From Norana najaformis (Eukaryota; Annelida; Clitellata; Crassiclitellata; Hormogastridae): 64,000 bases of DNA. The notes beneath the pieces are model-generated. The model had not been told where the DNA came from. It made no database searches and saw nothing but the letters and a program-made list of their open reading frames with translations. Of the stretch, positions 13,901 through 24,103 are shown piece after piece. Position 1 is the stretch's first letter; the number at the start of each line of letters is the position of its first letter. The stretch is taken from NCBI GenBank assembly GCA_964023275.1, contig OZ029916.1:30867087-30931086 (forward strand), given 5' to 3'. The translations under genes and the position numbers were made by a program.

Positions 13901-15245
13901 GATGTACAATAGCGGTTTGAAAACACCTAGTGTTTTCTGCGCAGCAGCAACTTGGCTGCAGAAGCTGTCACAGTTCCTACCATGCTCCTCAGCCACCATT
14001 CGGGAGCTGCTTGGGTCGATGCCCACGCCCACATTGCTGGTGGTGGATTGATGCTCCACAGCCTGGACCCACTAAGTGAATTATTGTTATTAATTAGTAA
14101 CTTTTATAGCACCAGTGTCTCAGGTGATTCAGTGCTAGTGGCCCAGAACTGTGACTTGGAGCATAGTGGAGGTAGGGGGTGGGCATTCCTGAGTATATAT
14201 TTTTTCACATGGAAAAGGAGACTGTGAGGTATGCGGACCCTGGCAGCAGCTTCTGTGGCCTGCTTGCGGCATGGGAAAAGAGCGAATTGAATTAAAGCCG
14301 GGGCATTTTAATGCAATTATTTTTGCTGCATTGACATGCCATAACCTGCTTAAACTGTTATGCTGATGTACACATTACAGCAAACAGGCCAGCCCTGTGG
14401 GTGGACTCGGCCGGCGGCTCAGCCCAGCCAGCAGAGGGTTGGGTATCCATGTGCTTTGCTCCAGCCTTGTGAGAGTGGGGATCAACCCAAGTGGCCCCCA
14501 AAGTGTAGCTGGGGAGTGTGGTGGGGTGTTGGTGGCTTCTTTGGCCAAGTTGGTGTTGGGCAGAAAGCACTAGGTTTTTTAAACCACTATTTTACATCTA
14601 ATCGAGGTCCACCAGACTGGTGTACCCGTTCAGGCGACTGTTTATGTGAGGATGTCCATACAACAGCAAGTAGTTGGAAAAGGAATGCTTTCAGCAGTAA
14701 TCGAAAGTGCAAGACTTTGACTACTTAGGCGTAAATTAGATAGGCATAAATTATGGTTAGATATAAATGACAATAAAATTGTGGTTAGGCATAACCGACT
14801 TGAAGCATGAAATGCAGTTTGGCTTAAATTACCCCTAAGCACAAACTAAGATAAGACATAAATTACACTATACATACCATGAGATGTATTATTTGTTACC
14901 ACAACTGATATACATGTGCCATTACCTTACCTTATGTGTTACCTTTTTTAGGTAGTGGTTTCTCCAGATGCCCGGAATGATGCCTGGGTCTCCTTCGACG
15001 GCCGCAACCGACAACAGCTTCACAAGACGGACATTTTGGCAATCAGCACTTCGAAATACCCACTACCTTCCGTCTGCAACAATGACCCAATCAACGACTG
15101 GTTCGAAGGCCTAGCAGGGTGTCTGCACTGGAATGTACGCAAAACTCAGGCCCCTCTGCGTAATTCATCCTCCTTCTCTTCCTCTTCCTCCACTTCAGAA
15201 TTTACGAACCACACTGAGTCGCTGGAAATTGATGGGGGCCAATAA
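1906..15245 (+). CDS. NADK: NAD kinase, nine exons, 5' end off window
   Basis: ATP-dependent NAD kinase, which phosphorylates NAD to NADP, in the cytosol by analogy with animal NADK. Exons that join in frame: 1906-2035, 5835-5943, 9709-9794, 10355-10457, 11159-11245, 11437-11537, 12609-12708, 13675-13832, 14952-15245 (stop TAA). All are bounded by AG/GT. Family landmarks are visible: VLVIKK in the first exon, the catalytic loop [11 protein letters not shown] in the third, [12 protein letters not shown] in the fourth, LNEVVVDRG in the seventh, [14 protein letters not shown] in the eighth and WVSFDGR in the ninth. About 388 residues are present; the vertebrate-like N-terminal exons are missing and probably lie upstream. 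The 1906 acceptor could instead be 1908 or 1916. The fifth exon could end at 11271, but only the 11245 donor keeps phase with the weakly conserved sixth exon. The C-terminus is a Ser-rich tail. A candidate AATAAA lies at 15774. I am sure of the family; the small-exon boundaries are less certain. Confidence 0.93.
2328..2392 (+). pseudogene. tRNA-like relic (tRNA-derived)
   Basis: GGCGTCTGACT, a possible anticodon arm, is followed by GGTTCGACTCC, a perfect RNA polymerase III B box with a TCC...GGA T-stem. This is the order of the 3' half of a tRNA, most like elongator tRNA-Met. The 5' acceptor strand does not pair with the 3' end, so it is a broken tRNA copy or a tRNA-derived SINE head rather than a working gene. 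Confidence 0.4.
2971..3390. repeat. 42-bp minisatellite, about 10 copies
   Basis: Tandem array with a 42-bp unit containing CAGTACTGCACTGTATAATA and CAGGTGTATTCACA, about ten copies with few differences, in the intron after the first visible NADK exon. Because 42 is a multiple of three and the unit lacks stops in several frames, it gives long open frames on both strands (up to 230 codons). These are artefacts of the repeat and not genes. Confidence 0.9.
4088..4219. repeat. 22-bp minisatellite, six copies
   Basis: Six near-identical copies of the 22-bp unit CCATGTTGCCCCATGTTTGC+TG. Each unit contains two diverged 11-bp halves, so it grew from a shorter word. It sits in the same NADK intron. 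Confidence 0.9.
6135..9443 (+). mobile_element. piggyBac-family DNA transposon, decayed
   Basis: A 3.3 kb insertion in a NADK intron. TTAA occurs at both edges (6135-6138 and 9440-9443), as expected for piggyBac target duplications. The ends are imperfect inverted repeats: the left starts ACCTCTAAAGTCC, and the right read inward starts CCCTATAGAGTCT, with 9 of 13 matching. Two exact 34-bp direct repeats (6147-6180, 6181-6214) lie just inside the left end. The interior carries a broken transposase at 6740-8337. The size fits an autonomous piggyBac element. It has the same orientation as NADK. Confidence 0.8.
6740..8337 (+). pseudogene. piggyBac transposase pseudogene (PGBD-like)
   Basis: A DDE transposase of the piggyBac type, read over several frames: a start near 6740, then [13 protein letters not shown] (about 7128-7166), [11 protein letters not shown] with the first catalytic Asp (about 7293-7325), [13 protein letters not shown] (7343-7381), [14 protein letters not shown] (about 7823-7864) and [14 protein letters not shown] (about 7918-7960). 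A C-terminal Cys-rich segment ([14 protein letters not shown], about 8264-8305) corresponds to the zinc-binding tail of this family. Frameshifts near 7105, 7280 and 7350 and stops near 7275, 7902, 7974 and 8100 break it, so it is not functional. It is still alignable over nearly its whole length, so it is not very old. Confidence 0.85.
10890..10985 (+). repeat. Dispersed repeat A, copy 1
   Basis: The segment AAAGCCCAACCAAC ... CCAGAGTTGACAGTTGACACC ... ATGTTCAGAGTT recurs on the minus strand at about 60195-60310 and in part at 19715-19775. It lies in a NADK intron. No coding sense was found; it may be a SINE. Confidence 0.6.
11655..11990 (-). mobile_element. One end of a hAT-like DNA transposon
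   Basis: Begins CAGGGATGGGCAAATTAC, like the terminal repeat of many hAT elements, followed by internally repeated ACAAATTAC words. On the minus strand, 11797-11988 encodes a Cys/His-bearing peptide that could be the start of a BED-type zinc finger transposase, though I could not confirm this. No matching inverted end was found within the intron, so this is a one-ended remnant. Confidence 0.45.
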
Positions 15246-18200
15246 CTTTCGGTCATTTTTCTACAGTGGCTGTGTTTATCGCAGCACTGCTGTTATTATT
15301 ATTACCGGCATTACCATTGTCAATATCACATACAACCAGTTTGATTAGAGCAGAGCTCAGAAGTTTTCCGTTGGTCAGTATATAACTATTACATGTTTGT
15401 ACACTTCTTTGCTGATCTGTTGCAACACAGTTCTTGATGTTGGTAACCTTGTTTCTTTTCTCTGTCGTAAGGTTTATGTTTTACATGTTACAATTGATGA
15501 ATATACCGATAGTTTCAACTGGTTTTGAAGACGGTGATTTTGAGAATCAGTGTTGTGGAACATTATTGAACGACTTTGTCAGTTTCCTTTTCGTAGAAGG
15601 AAACTACTTCACTGTGAGTATTGCTGTGTTTTCGAGCACCTCATTTGACTGTACGTTGCATTCCTGTGATTGCAGCTGGAGTATCTAAAGACATATTTTT
15701 AGAGAAATTGTTAAACAATGTACTTCAGTTATATTTGAAAGCTAGCTTTTAAAGTATAGGTATTCAGCTAAGAAATAAAACAGATACTGCAGGGATCTAG
15801 GGTGTACCTTTAAGTAACATTTCTCATCCTTTTTGCTTCTACTGACATGATCACTGATCCATAGAGTTTTATTCTGTATGAGTTGAGATAATCTACCAAA
15901 CAATGTATGATATGTAATAATGTGTTTGATGCATAGATGGATCATTTTTAGCTTAAGTTTTAAAGAAAAATCTGTTATTTTCCTTTTTTTTGAAATATTA
16001 TATTGATAAAAGTTACATGTTTGCAATTTCTAAAAAATTTGCCGCATGCAGGTTTCATTATGGCATGTTGTGATATCATGCATAATCCCGACGAGTTCTT
16101 ACCATGGACATATTCTGCTTACAATACAATCATAAATGCATGTTGCTGATTGCCTTTGATGTGATTTAACAATGATTTAACAATTATTAAAATTCAAGTG
16201 ATTTCTGTGAGTGTATGCTGTAGCCATGGATTAGGGAATATATGGGTGAACAGATTTACTAGACGTTTAGCGCAGTGGCACTGAGTTTACGACTGCATTG
16301 AGGACTTCAGTTCATCTTGCATCGTATGCCTAAACGCAAATACAGATAGATTTCTGTTTTGAATCTGTGTCTATGCTGGAAGTTGGGCAGAAACACACAC
16401 TGTCAAAATGACTAAGTTCTGTCAATTAGCTTTTTGTAAAATGTGAAATTTATTATCTTTATCAAGGAAATTTCTAAATGCAGTGTACTGGACATATCGA
16501 TGTGCTTCAGAGCAATTCTTTCACTTCTGATGATTGTTGAGGTGTTTGACAAAATATCAAATATCTCACCTCTAAAAACTATTTCTAGAGCTTTTTGCCT
16601 GGACTTGAAATGCAAAGTGCAAACTTTAAGCTGATGGGTTGCCAGCAGTGAGATTCTGCAGTGCAAGGGCACTTTAAACATCTACACTTTACTGACACAT
16701 GCTAAAAGTCTTATGAGATGGATCTTGTGCTGAGTTAATGTTGACTGTTTTCTGATTTTTTGTTGACCAAGTTAAAAACTTTACCCTCACATTTAAAAAG
16801 TTGAGCTTTGTTGGCACTGGTCAAACTTTGTGAAGTGTCAGAAAGTAGGAAAACTCCAAGATCTGTGTTATATCCATGTGTTATAGCTACACATTTCTAC
16901 ACGAGGTTGCCCACTGGTGGAACCATATGTGTACAAAGAGATGGTCAAATGGCAGCGAGGGTGATGGCAAGTACCGCCAAGTTCAGGTTTGCGGGTCCAA
17001 GACCAAGACAGTTTCAGATGGGGGACATTCGCTGGTTTGTTTCTCAGGATGTACCAGTGATCTTACTTTACCTTACATTTACCTTAAAATTTCTTCGTTT
17101 TTACAAATTAATTTTTCACTGTTAAATGCTTTGGTGTAAAAGAATTGCCAGAGCATACAATAAGCTTTGTCAGATCATATCACAGGTTTGCAATATTATG
17201 TTTCAGTTTTAATACTAATACTACAGGTAATAAATAATTATTACTAGTTAGTAGTATTAGAATATTACATGTTAATAATGTCTTACTAAATAATTATTAT
17301 TGTTTAGTAGTATTAATGTTATTAATGTGAATGTAGATACAGGTACAATCACTGTGCTTAAGTAACTCAATAACATGTACTGATATATCACAGTGTACGT
17401 AATGTAGACTGTGTGTTCAAATTTATAACCTTGTAAATATATGACTTCATTAATGACATTTTAAATTGTCTGGGACCAAATAAAATTTTGTTGAAGCTTT
17501 GACTAACTAAAAATATAATTGCATTATATGACAGGCTATTCCAGACAGTGGAGTGGAGACAGGACCTTGTATTTTATATTGGTATGTGACAGATTCGAAC
17601 ATTGAAATTCAACAAAGAAATGCTAGTAACTTCTTTTGTTTACTCATTGGCTTATTTTGTTTAAAGTAATACTCTGAGCTTAATTGACTTCCTGTTTAAT
17701 GTGTAACATGACATTTTAGGAGATTGAGATAATATGACTTTTGACAATCCTTATTTATTTCTGCATTGCTTGTGAACTTTGAGTTGTTGGGTTTAACCCT
17801 TTAGTAACTTTCTGGAATTTTGCTTTTGGAAGTGTGCAGGGGTGCTGTAGAAATGATGATCTGTTTGTGACACAGTCGTCTATTTGACCACCTGCTGGGT
17901 CTGTAATTGAACGATTGTGAGTCCATGTTGCAGAACAGACTCCATGTAATGACTTTGAACAAGTTGTTTATGCAGACTTGTCTCGCAACTCAAGTTCATG
18001 TTTACTGATCTTGAGTGCCTAAAACGTGGAATAAATTTAAAATAAAATAAATTATACTGTTGTGATAGCTTTTGTTCCTTTCTGCCCGGTTTTTAAAAAG
18101 GAAGTCAAAGGTCAGCTTTGCTCTGCCTGTAGTTTCCTGACTAATTTCAACTCAGAATTATAATTAAAGATGGCCATCTTAACTTTTATTATTATGCTTT

Positions 18201-19714
18201 TGAAATAAGGTTATTATACGGGATGTGGCAGCAAATTGTTAAAAGACGCTGTTTAGTGCCCATGCAAATTTCACTGCATTTTGTTTGAGATGTGCTCTAA
18301 ACCTAGAGTATGCTGAACTATGCTAACACCATTTCAGAAAGGTTTTGGTGCTGCATGATGTCTTTGTATTCCAGCTGTTCTGTAAGATCTTGTAAAAAAT
18401 CCCGGTGCCATGTGTAGCCTATGATAAAGTCTGAATTGATTGTGGATTGAATTTAAACTTTTAGCCCCATTTAATGTAATCTGTGGTTTAAAAGGCAGCT
18501 TGGAATGACATCTGTTCAGATGCACCGTAAGTGCATGACTTGTATGGGATGCTGTTCACTAGCCAGGAATCTGCATAATGACCTAACTAATACCATTTAG
18601 TTTTGTTGTTAGCAAATAAATGAATGATAATTAGTTAAGTAGTAAAGCATGGCAAGGGGCCGAGTGGGGCCACAAGCTCTTCTGTGTTGTTTGTTTTCAG
18701 ATCCTGGCTTACTACATGAAATTGGCAGTTCATCTGCATGCTTTTCTGTGTTTTTTGCACATCTTAGTCATTTTTGAAACATCTTAGTCATATGACCACC
18801 GCTTGAAATGACTGCATCACCCCTGCAGAATATTACCATTATTGATTATAATTACAGTTACAATGGATTGTACGTAGTAAACAAAGTAAAGCTTCCCTGT
18901 CCCATGTGGACAGTAAGGGCTTTGCGTGTTTCCCCCCTGTGCGGCTCTTGAGCCACCAATGAATAAATTCCAAGGTCGTGAACATGGGGCCACCACATCG
19001 CAGCGTTGTACCTCATATTCAGTTATCACTGACCATTTGTGAATAGTAAATATTTGTAAAATATTAAACTGACATTCAAGAGAGAATGGAAGCAGTGCTG
19101 TAATGTAATACAGCATGAGCATTTATGTAGTGCATTTTTGGACCTGCCAAGTGTGGCTTACAATGGGGTTGATTGTTTACTTTTGTATCTGTGTTATGTT
19201 TTTTTACCTATGCAGTTCTTTGCAACTTCTTATATTTTTTCACTAGCTCTAAAACACATAATTTCAAATTAATTGTAATTTTTTAATTGTAAGTGGACAT
19301 TTATAAGAGCCTACCCCAGATAGGCCTTCCCATTTTCACTAGTCAGCCATTGTCACAAGCCTTTTTACCACAAGAATGCAGTCCTCTGCCCAGCTTGTGA
19401 TGCAAGACCCGCTGCTGCCCAGGCCTTTGCTGCCCACGTTAGCCAAACGTTTTCTGGGTTCCTGCAGAACCTGTCCATCTCGTGTCATGCCATAGGTGTA
19501 CCTTGGCTGAAGCCTTCACCACTGATGACATAGCCCCAGCAGGCGTTCCCACTTGTTTGTTTCTCACCATGTTCAGGTGTGGATCAGACTTTAAGAGGGC
19601 ACTGGAAGAGAAACTAAACTGAATCTGCACTTGCAGAAATGTCATTAAGACCAAAATGTTCATACTTTGGCAAGCGTTGTTCAGACAACTAGAAATGTCT
19701 CCAGAAGCAGGCTT

Positions 19715-19775
19715 GTGCACGTATGTTGAGCCCAGTGGGTTCCCATCTAGAGTTGACAGATGACACTGTGTTCAG
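19715..19775 (+). repeat. Dispersed repeat A, partial copy 2
   Basis: GAGCCCAGTGGGTTCCCATC, AGAGTTGACAGATGACAC and GTTCAGAGTT align in order with copy 1 at 10.9 kb, in the same orientation. Confidence 0.5.
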
Positions 19776-22542
19776 AGTTCCTGGACTGAGTAGTGTCGAA
19801 GACGTAAGTCAAAGACGGGTGATAGTGCCTGCGGCACACGGTGGCACCACGATCCAATGCACCGAAAGTAAGTACGTAATGCATTTATTAACATGAATAT
19901 GTCTAGCCAGATGTTGTGAGTACTATAAACACAGGAGACCCTGTGTCTTGCAGGTGATAGAAGACAGTGTCTGGACGTTACTTGAACCCCTGGGTCAGTC
20001 TGCAAGAGACAGCAATTTGGCTGAAGGTGGAATCTGAATCAAGCAAAGAACTGAACAGTAATTACTTTGTAACAGTTGTGCATGGATATGTATTCATCTG
20101 ACTGGCCTGCATGTGTCAGTTCAAAATGTTCAAGTCATTTGTTTGCCTAAAGATCTGGTTCTTAGCTGTTACCATGTCATTAATCCTTCACAAGTATCTG
20201 AATGTTGGCCATGAAAAATGTGCTAAATAAAGTGAAAATTTACTTGTGTTGATACAACTCAGCCCTCAGTTGGCCTGTCAATTTGGAACAGAATAAGGAA
20301 TGCTAAACAGATTTACATTTCTTAAACATCTCTGTAAACAATATAATAGGTAGTACACCTGATACAGTAACTGTGTAAAGTTAGTTTATTAATAGTTTTT
20401 GCATGTTTGGTACTTGGTAATAGAGTGGGAAATGTGAAGTACAATGTATGGTAAAATTGTTATTTCAGATGTTTGGACCAATTATGAGCCAACTCGAGGG
20501 AATGTTATATTATTATATTTAAGAAACAATATAATTATAAATGGGGCTATTGAGGAATGAAAGGAGTTGTATTGTACTGTAGTTGTCAAATTATATAGTG
20601 CCATTTAAGCAGACTTCTCAGAGTTGCTTCTGGCATGAGAGCCCTGAGGAAATAGGCGAGTTTCAAGGTTCTGACTCACACAGCCACCTGATCTCAAATA
20701 GTAAGTGGAAGACTTTCAAAGTGACGAACCCACCACCACGAAAGCCCTATGCTGCGCCACATAAGTCCTTTGGTCTTTGAAACTAGCAGATCACCCCAGG
20801 CAGATGAGTGAAAGATGGCCGATGCAGGCGAATGAAGTGGGGTACAAATGGAAGCCTGATTCGAGACAACTCTTGCAACCACAGACAGAACCTTAAGGAA
20901 GTGGACCCGGGAAGAAATAGGCAGTCAATTAATGTGGCTACTGATCAAGCATGTACTGAGATGTGGGAGAACCGTGTTGAACTAGGTAATGAGATTATAT
21001 GACTCTAGAGAACACGGCTGGCCCAAGTACATGAAGAAATCAAGTTACGCCATTGAAAATTTGATACATATGTAGCATCTTTATCGAAGATCAGTACCAT
21101 AAAACAGGCAGCGCCAGACAAAGCCACATCAGGGAGACAAGCTTATTCACTGGCGGTGTACCGAAGCAAGCGCAAGAGCCAGGTTTCGGTGCCAGTTCAG
21201 AATTCGGGGGGTTTAGCCGGGGAGAAAACATGATACTACATGTGCATGTACGCCAGAGAGAGAGAAAGAGAGAGTGTGTCTTTCTGGAATTTGTTTCAAA
21301 GAGCTTTCGCCACATAGATTAAGGAGCAGTTGCAGAATTTGAAAGCGAAGGAGACTGGATGCCCAGAAAGAGAAGGGTATGAGGATGAACGAGGAGATTT
21401 GGGCAGTCGGATAGTGAACAGCTGGCAAACATAAAAAAGTTATGAAGTTTGTAATGGGTGCCGTGACCTTAAGCCAGTGACTTGATTTGAGCTCTAGGGT
21501 TATATGGCCTATTAAGCATTTATTTGAGATGAGTCGATGTTATAGAAGAGGAATTTGAAGTAGCCTAATTTGGAATGAACAATTAATGTGGCTATTGTGC
21601 AGGTAGTTTTATAGTCAAGTATGGGCAAAAAGTCGGCTGAGGTCACGGATATGCACGTAGCTGTTGTGAGGTTTCCCTGGTAGGGCCCTACTGTGGCTCT
21701 ACTGAGCCTTTATATCAGCCAATCGGCACCCGTGAAGTTATTACAAGGAAGTTGCTTGAATTTATAACAACTAAAGAAAGAAATTAATCGAAATTACCGG
21801 TACTAAAGTCCTAAATTATAGGCGTACATGCACACAAGTACGAATATTAGGGCCTACAAATCAAAACAAGAGACAAACGTCACAAATTCAGAGTTCAGTT
21901 AAACATGTAAATGTAACTTAACGCGAACTGAAAATTCCTACGCATGACTGCCCTCGTGTGCTTGCATCGGCCTCTTCAACCATGGCCCTCAGTTTGACCA
22001 AAGGCCTGCATCATCCTATGCGGCCTTGTTTGATCAGGAGATACCGGTATTGCGAGAATCAGTTGGAACTGACACCACTCAATCAGAGGGAAGGGTTAGG
22101 GTTACAGAAATGATATGCATATAGGGGCCTTGGACTGTAACTGTAGGCCTATACTACAGCCATAACTAAACTTCTGTAGATCAGTAGATATACAAAAGAA
22201 ACTAAACAGCCTATTTACGCTAAACCACTCCACACCGATGTCATCCATACACAATTAAATAGATACAACGACAATAGAACATTTGGCCTATAGGCCTACA
22301 TTTAGGCCTATAATCGAAAGGAACTAATTAGGCTACAACAACAGAAGAGAAAGTAAATGGCTCAACTGAATTGTATGGCCAGCAAAGGTAATGTTGTACT
22401 ACACATTAATGTTTCAATTGATTGTCACTTCTAAGTGACACTGGATTTATAATTACGCAACTTCGCTCTACCAAAGAGGTCATGGACATCATCTGCATAG
22501 AATCGTAATCATAATTCCGAGATTTCTACAGGGCCCAACGAA

Positions 22543-22620
22543 AGCCACGTTACGGGGACCAGCTTATTCACAGGCGCTCAGTCAAAAGAAAATCGATAGG
22601 AAATGGCTCAGCGATGATCA
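22543..22620 (-). mobile_element. 5'-truncated LINE 3' end (family of the 43.7 kb LINE)
   Basis: Read on the minus strand it is the GAGCGCCTGTGAATAAGCTG ... GAAATCTCGGAATTATG end of the intact LINE at 43.7 kb, with about 80 bp surviving. The tail words are altered versions of ATTACG. Confidence 0.75.
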
Positions 22621-22932
22621 TCTGTTAGAGTAGGCACACACTGGCCACACATGGGAAACACCGTCGAGAACATTTTCATTTCTCGCATTCTGCGTATAAC
22701 GACTCTGGTTTTCTGTATTTATCGGTTTTCTGAATACCGACTGCAGTGTTGGTTTTGGTTTTTCTGACTATCGCAATATCGGTTCGTTATCAGTTAGGCC
22801 GATCCATCATTAACGACATTAACCGAACTACATTTTATGCATTTATTTTAATTAAAGCACTTGTAACTCGCGCAGTGTCAGTAAACCTGAATCTGAGGCT
22901 CGGATGTATATTCGCTAGGGGCCAAGATGGAG

Positions 22933-23560
22933 TCATGCAAAAGCCAGGATGAAGTAGTGAGTCTTAACAAGCGACTCAAAAGATGATAGCGAGTTTGCAA
23001 CACGGGCCTTTTGTGGCAGACGATTCCAAATGTGAGGAGCACAACAGTTAAAGGCACGTGATCCTACAATTGTCCTGAACCTAGATTCTTGCAACAAACC
23101 AGTATCAGAAGAACGCAAGAATCTGGGAAGGCGATATGGAGTCAGCAAAGTATTAAGATATGATGGAAGGCCAGTGTTCTGAGCCTTAAAAGTCAAGCAT
23201 GCAATTTTGAACTTAATACGCCACTCAACAGGAAGCCAGTGAAGTTCACTAAGGCGATCTAATGCATTTGTTGAAGAAGAACATGTAACAACCCTAGAAA
23301 GAGAGTTTTGAACCCTCTGGAGATTTTTTACATTAAGAGAAGATATACCATATAACACCGCATTTGCATAGTCTAATCGGGAACTAACAAGTGCACATGC
23401 CACTGTTTTAGCCATGTCATTAGTCAAAGAATGTCTGATGTGACAAAATGCCTTGATGTGGTAGAAACAAGACCTGCAAATCGAAGATACGTGTGAAGTC
23501 ATAGTGAGCGAGTTGTCAAGGGTGACACCAAGAGTTTTGATTTCTTCTCACTGCTTATAT
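22933..23560 (-). pseudogene. LINE reverse transcriptase C-terminal fragment (CR1/L2-like)
   Basis: Open for 189 codons on the minus strand from 23502 to 22933, with family sense continuing upstream to about 23560 (TLGVTLDNSLTM). It shows the post-RT landmarks of CR1/L2-type elements: SSRLDYANAVLYG, LQRVQNSLSRVV, LHWLPVEWRIKFK and IWNRLPQKAR. The catalytic YADD part is absent, so it is a 5'-truncated copy of a family different from the intact LINE at 43.7 kb. Confidence 0.85.
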
Positions 23561-24103
23561 TCTGCACCAAATTTCTGCACTTAATATTAAAACAAACGTG
23601 CACACAGTCATACTTAACGTGTTGAGTAGTCTGTCACGATAAAACTAAAATTACACAAACGCTGGTAATCACTGATGTCTATTTAAAAATACTAGAAATA
23701 GAGATCACTGCTGGTAATGAGTACGACCACAGATTCTTATATTTGTATAGTATATGTGGTACGACGATGACGATGAAACTAAACCGGAAGCAACACTAGC
23801 CTACTGACCTGATTTACTAATTAATTAGGCTATCGTCTGTTATTGTGTTTCGCTTGTTGTAGTAATAAATGCGAAAATAATAAATTCTGTTGCGCAGTAG
23901 AATTAAACTATGGGAAAAAATAAACGAAGATTTGTTAAATAATAATTATTACCATCTCATAATCAAGTACTTGTTTCTTGCAAGGTTGGACCGGTTTCCA
24001 AATGGACTCATAAATGGACTCATAAACATTCTGTCAACTGCTGTATCGGACCGTTGTTTCATCGCGACTTCCGAATGCCGTGTATCATTTGACGTGATGC
24101 AGT

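Larger units (their letters stand above)
15246..24103. other. Intergenic, NADK to SPSB, mostly repeats
   Basis: The first part is likely NADK 3' UTR. No coding exon was recognised. Visible items are repeat A copy 2 (19715-19775), a decayed LINE relic on the minus strand at about 20590-21000, a tail-like relic near 21108-21180, a LINE 3' end at 22543-22620 and a LINE fragment at 22933-23560. The rest is AT-rich unique-looking DNA. From about 21.5 kb the palindromic word TAGGCCTA becomes common. Confidence 0.5.
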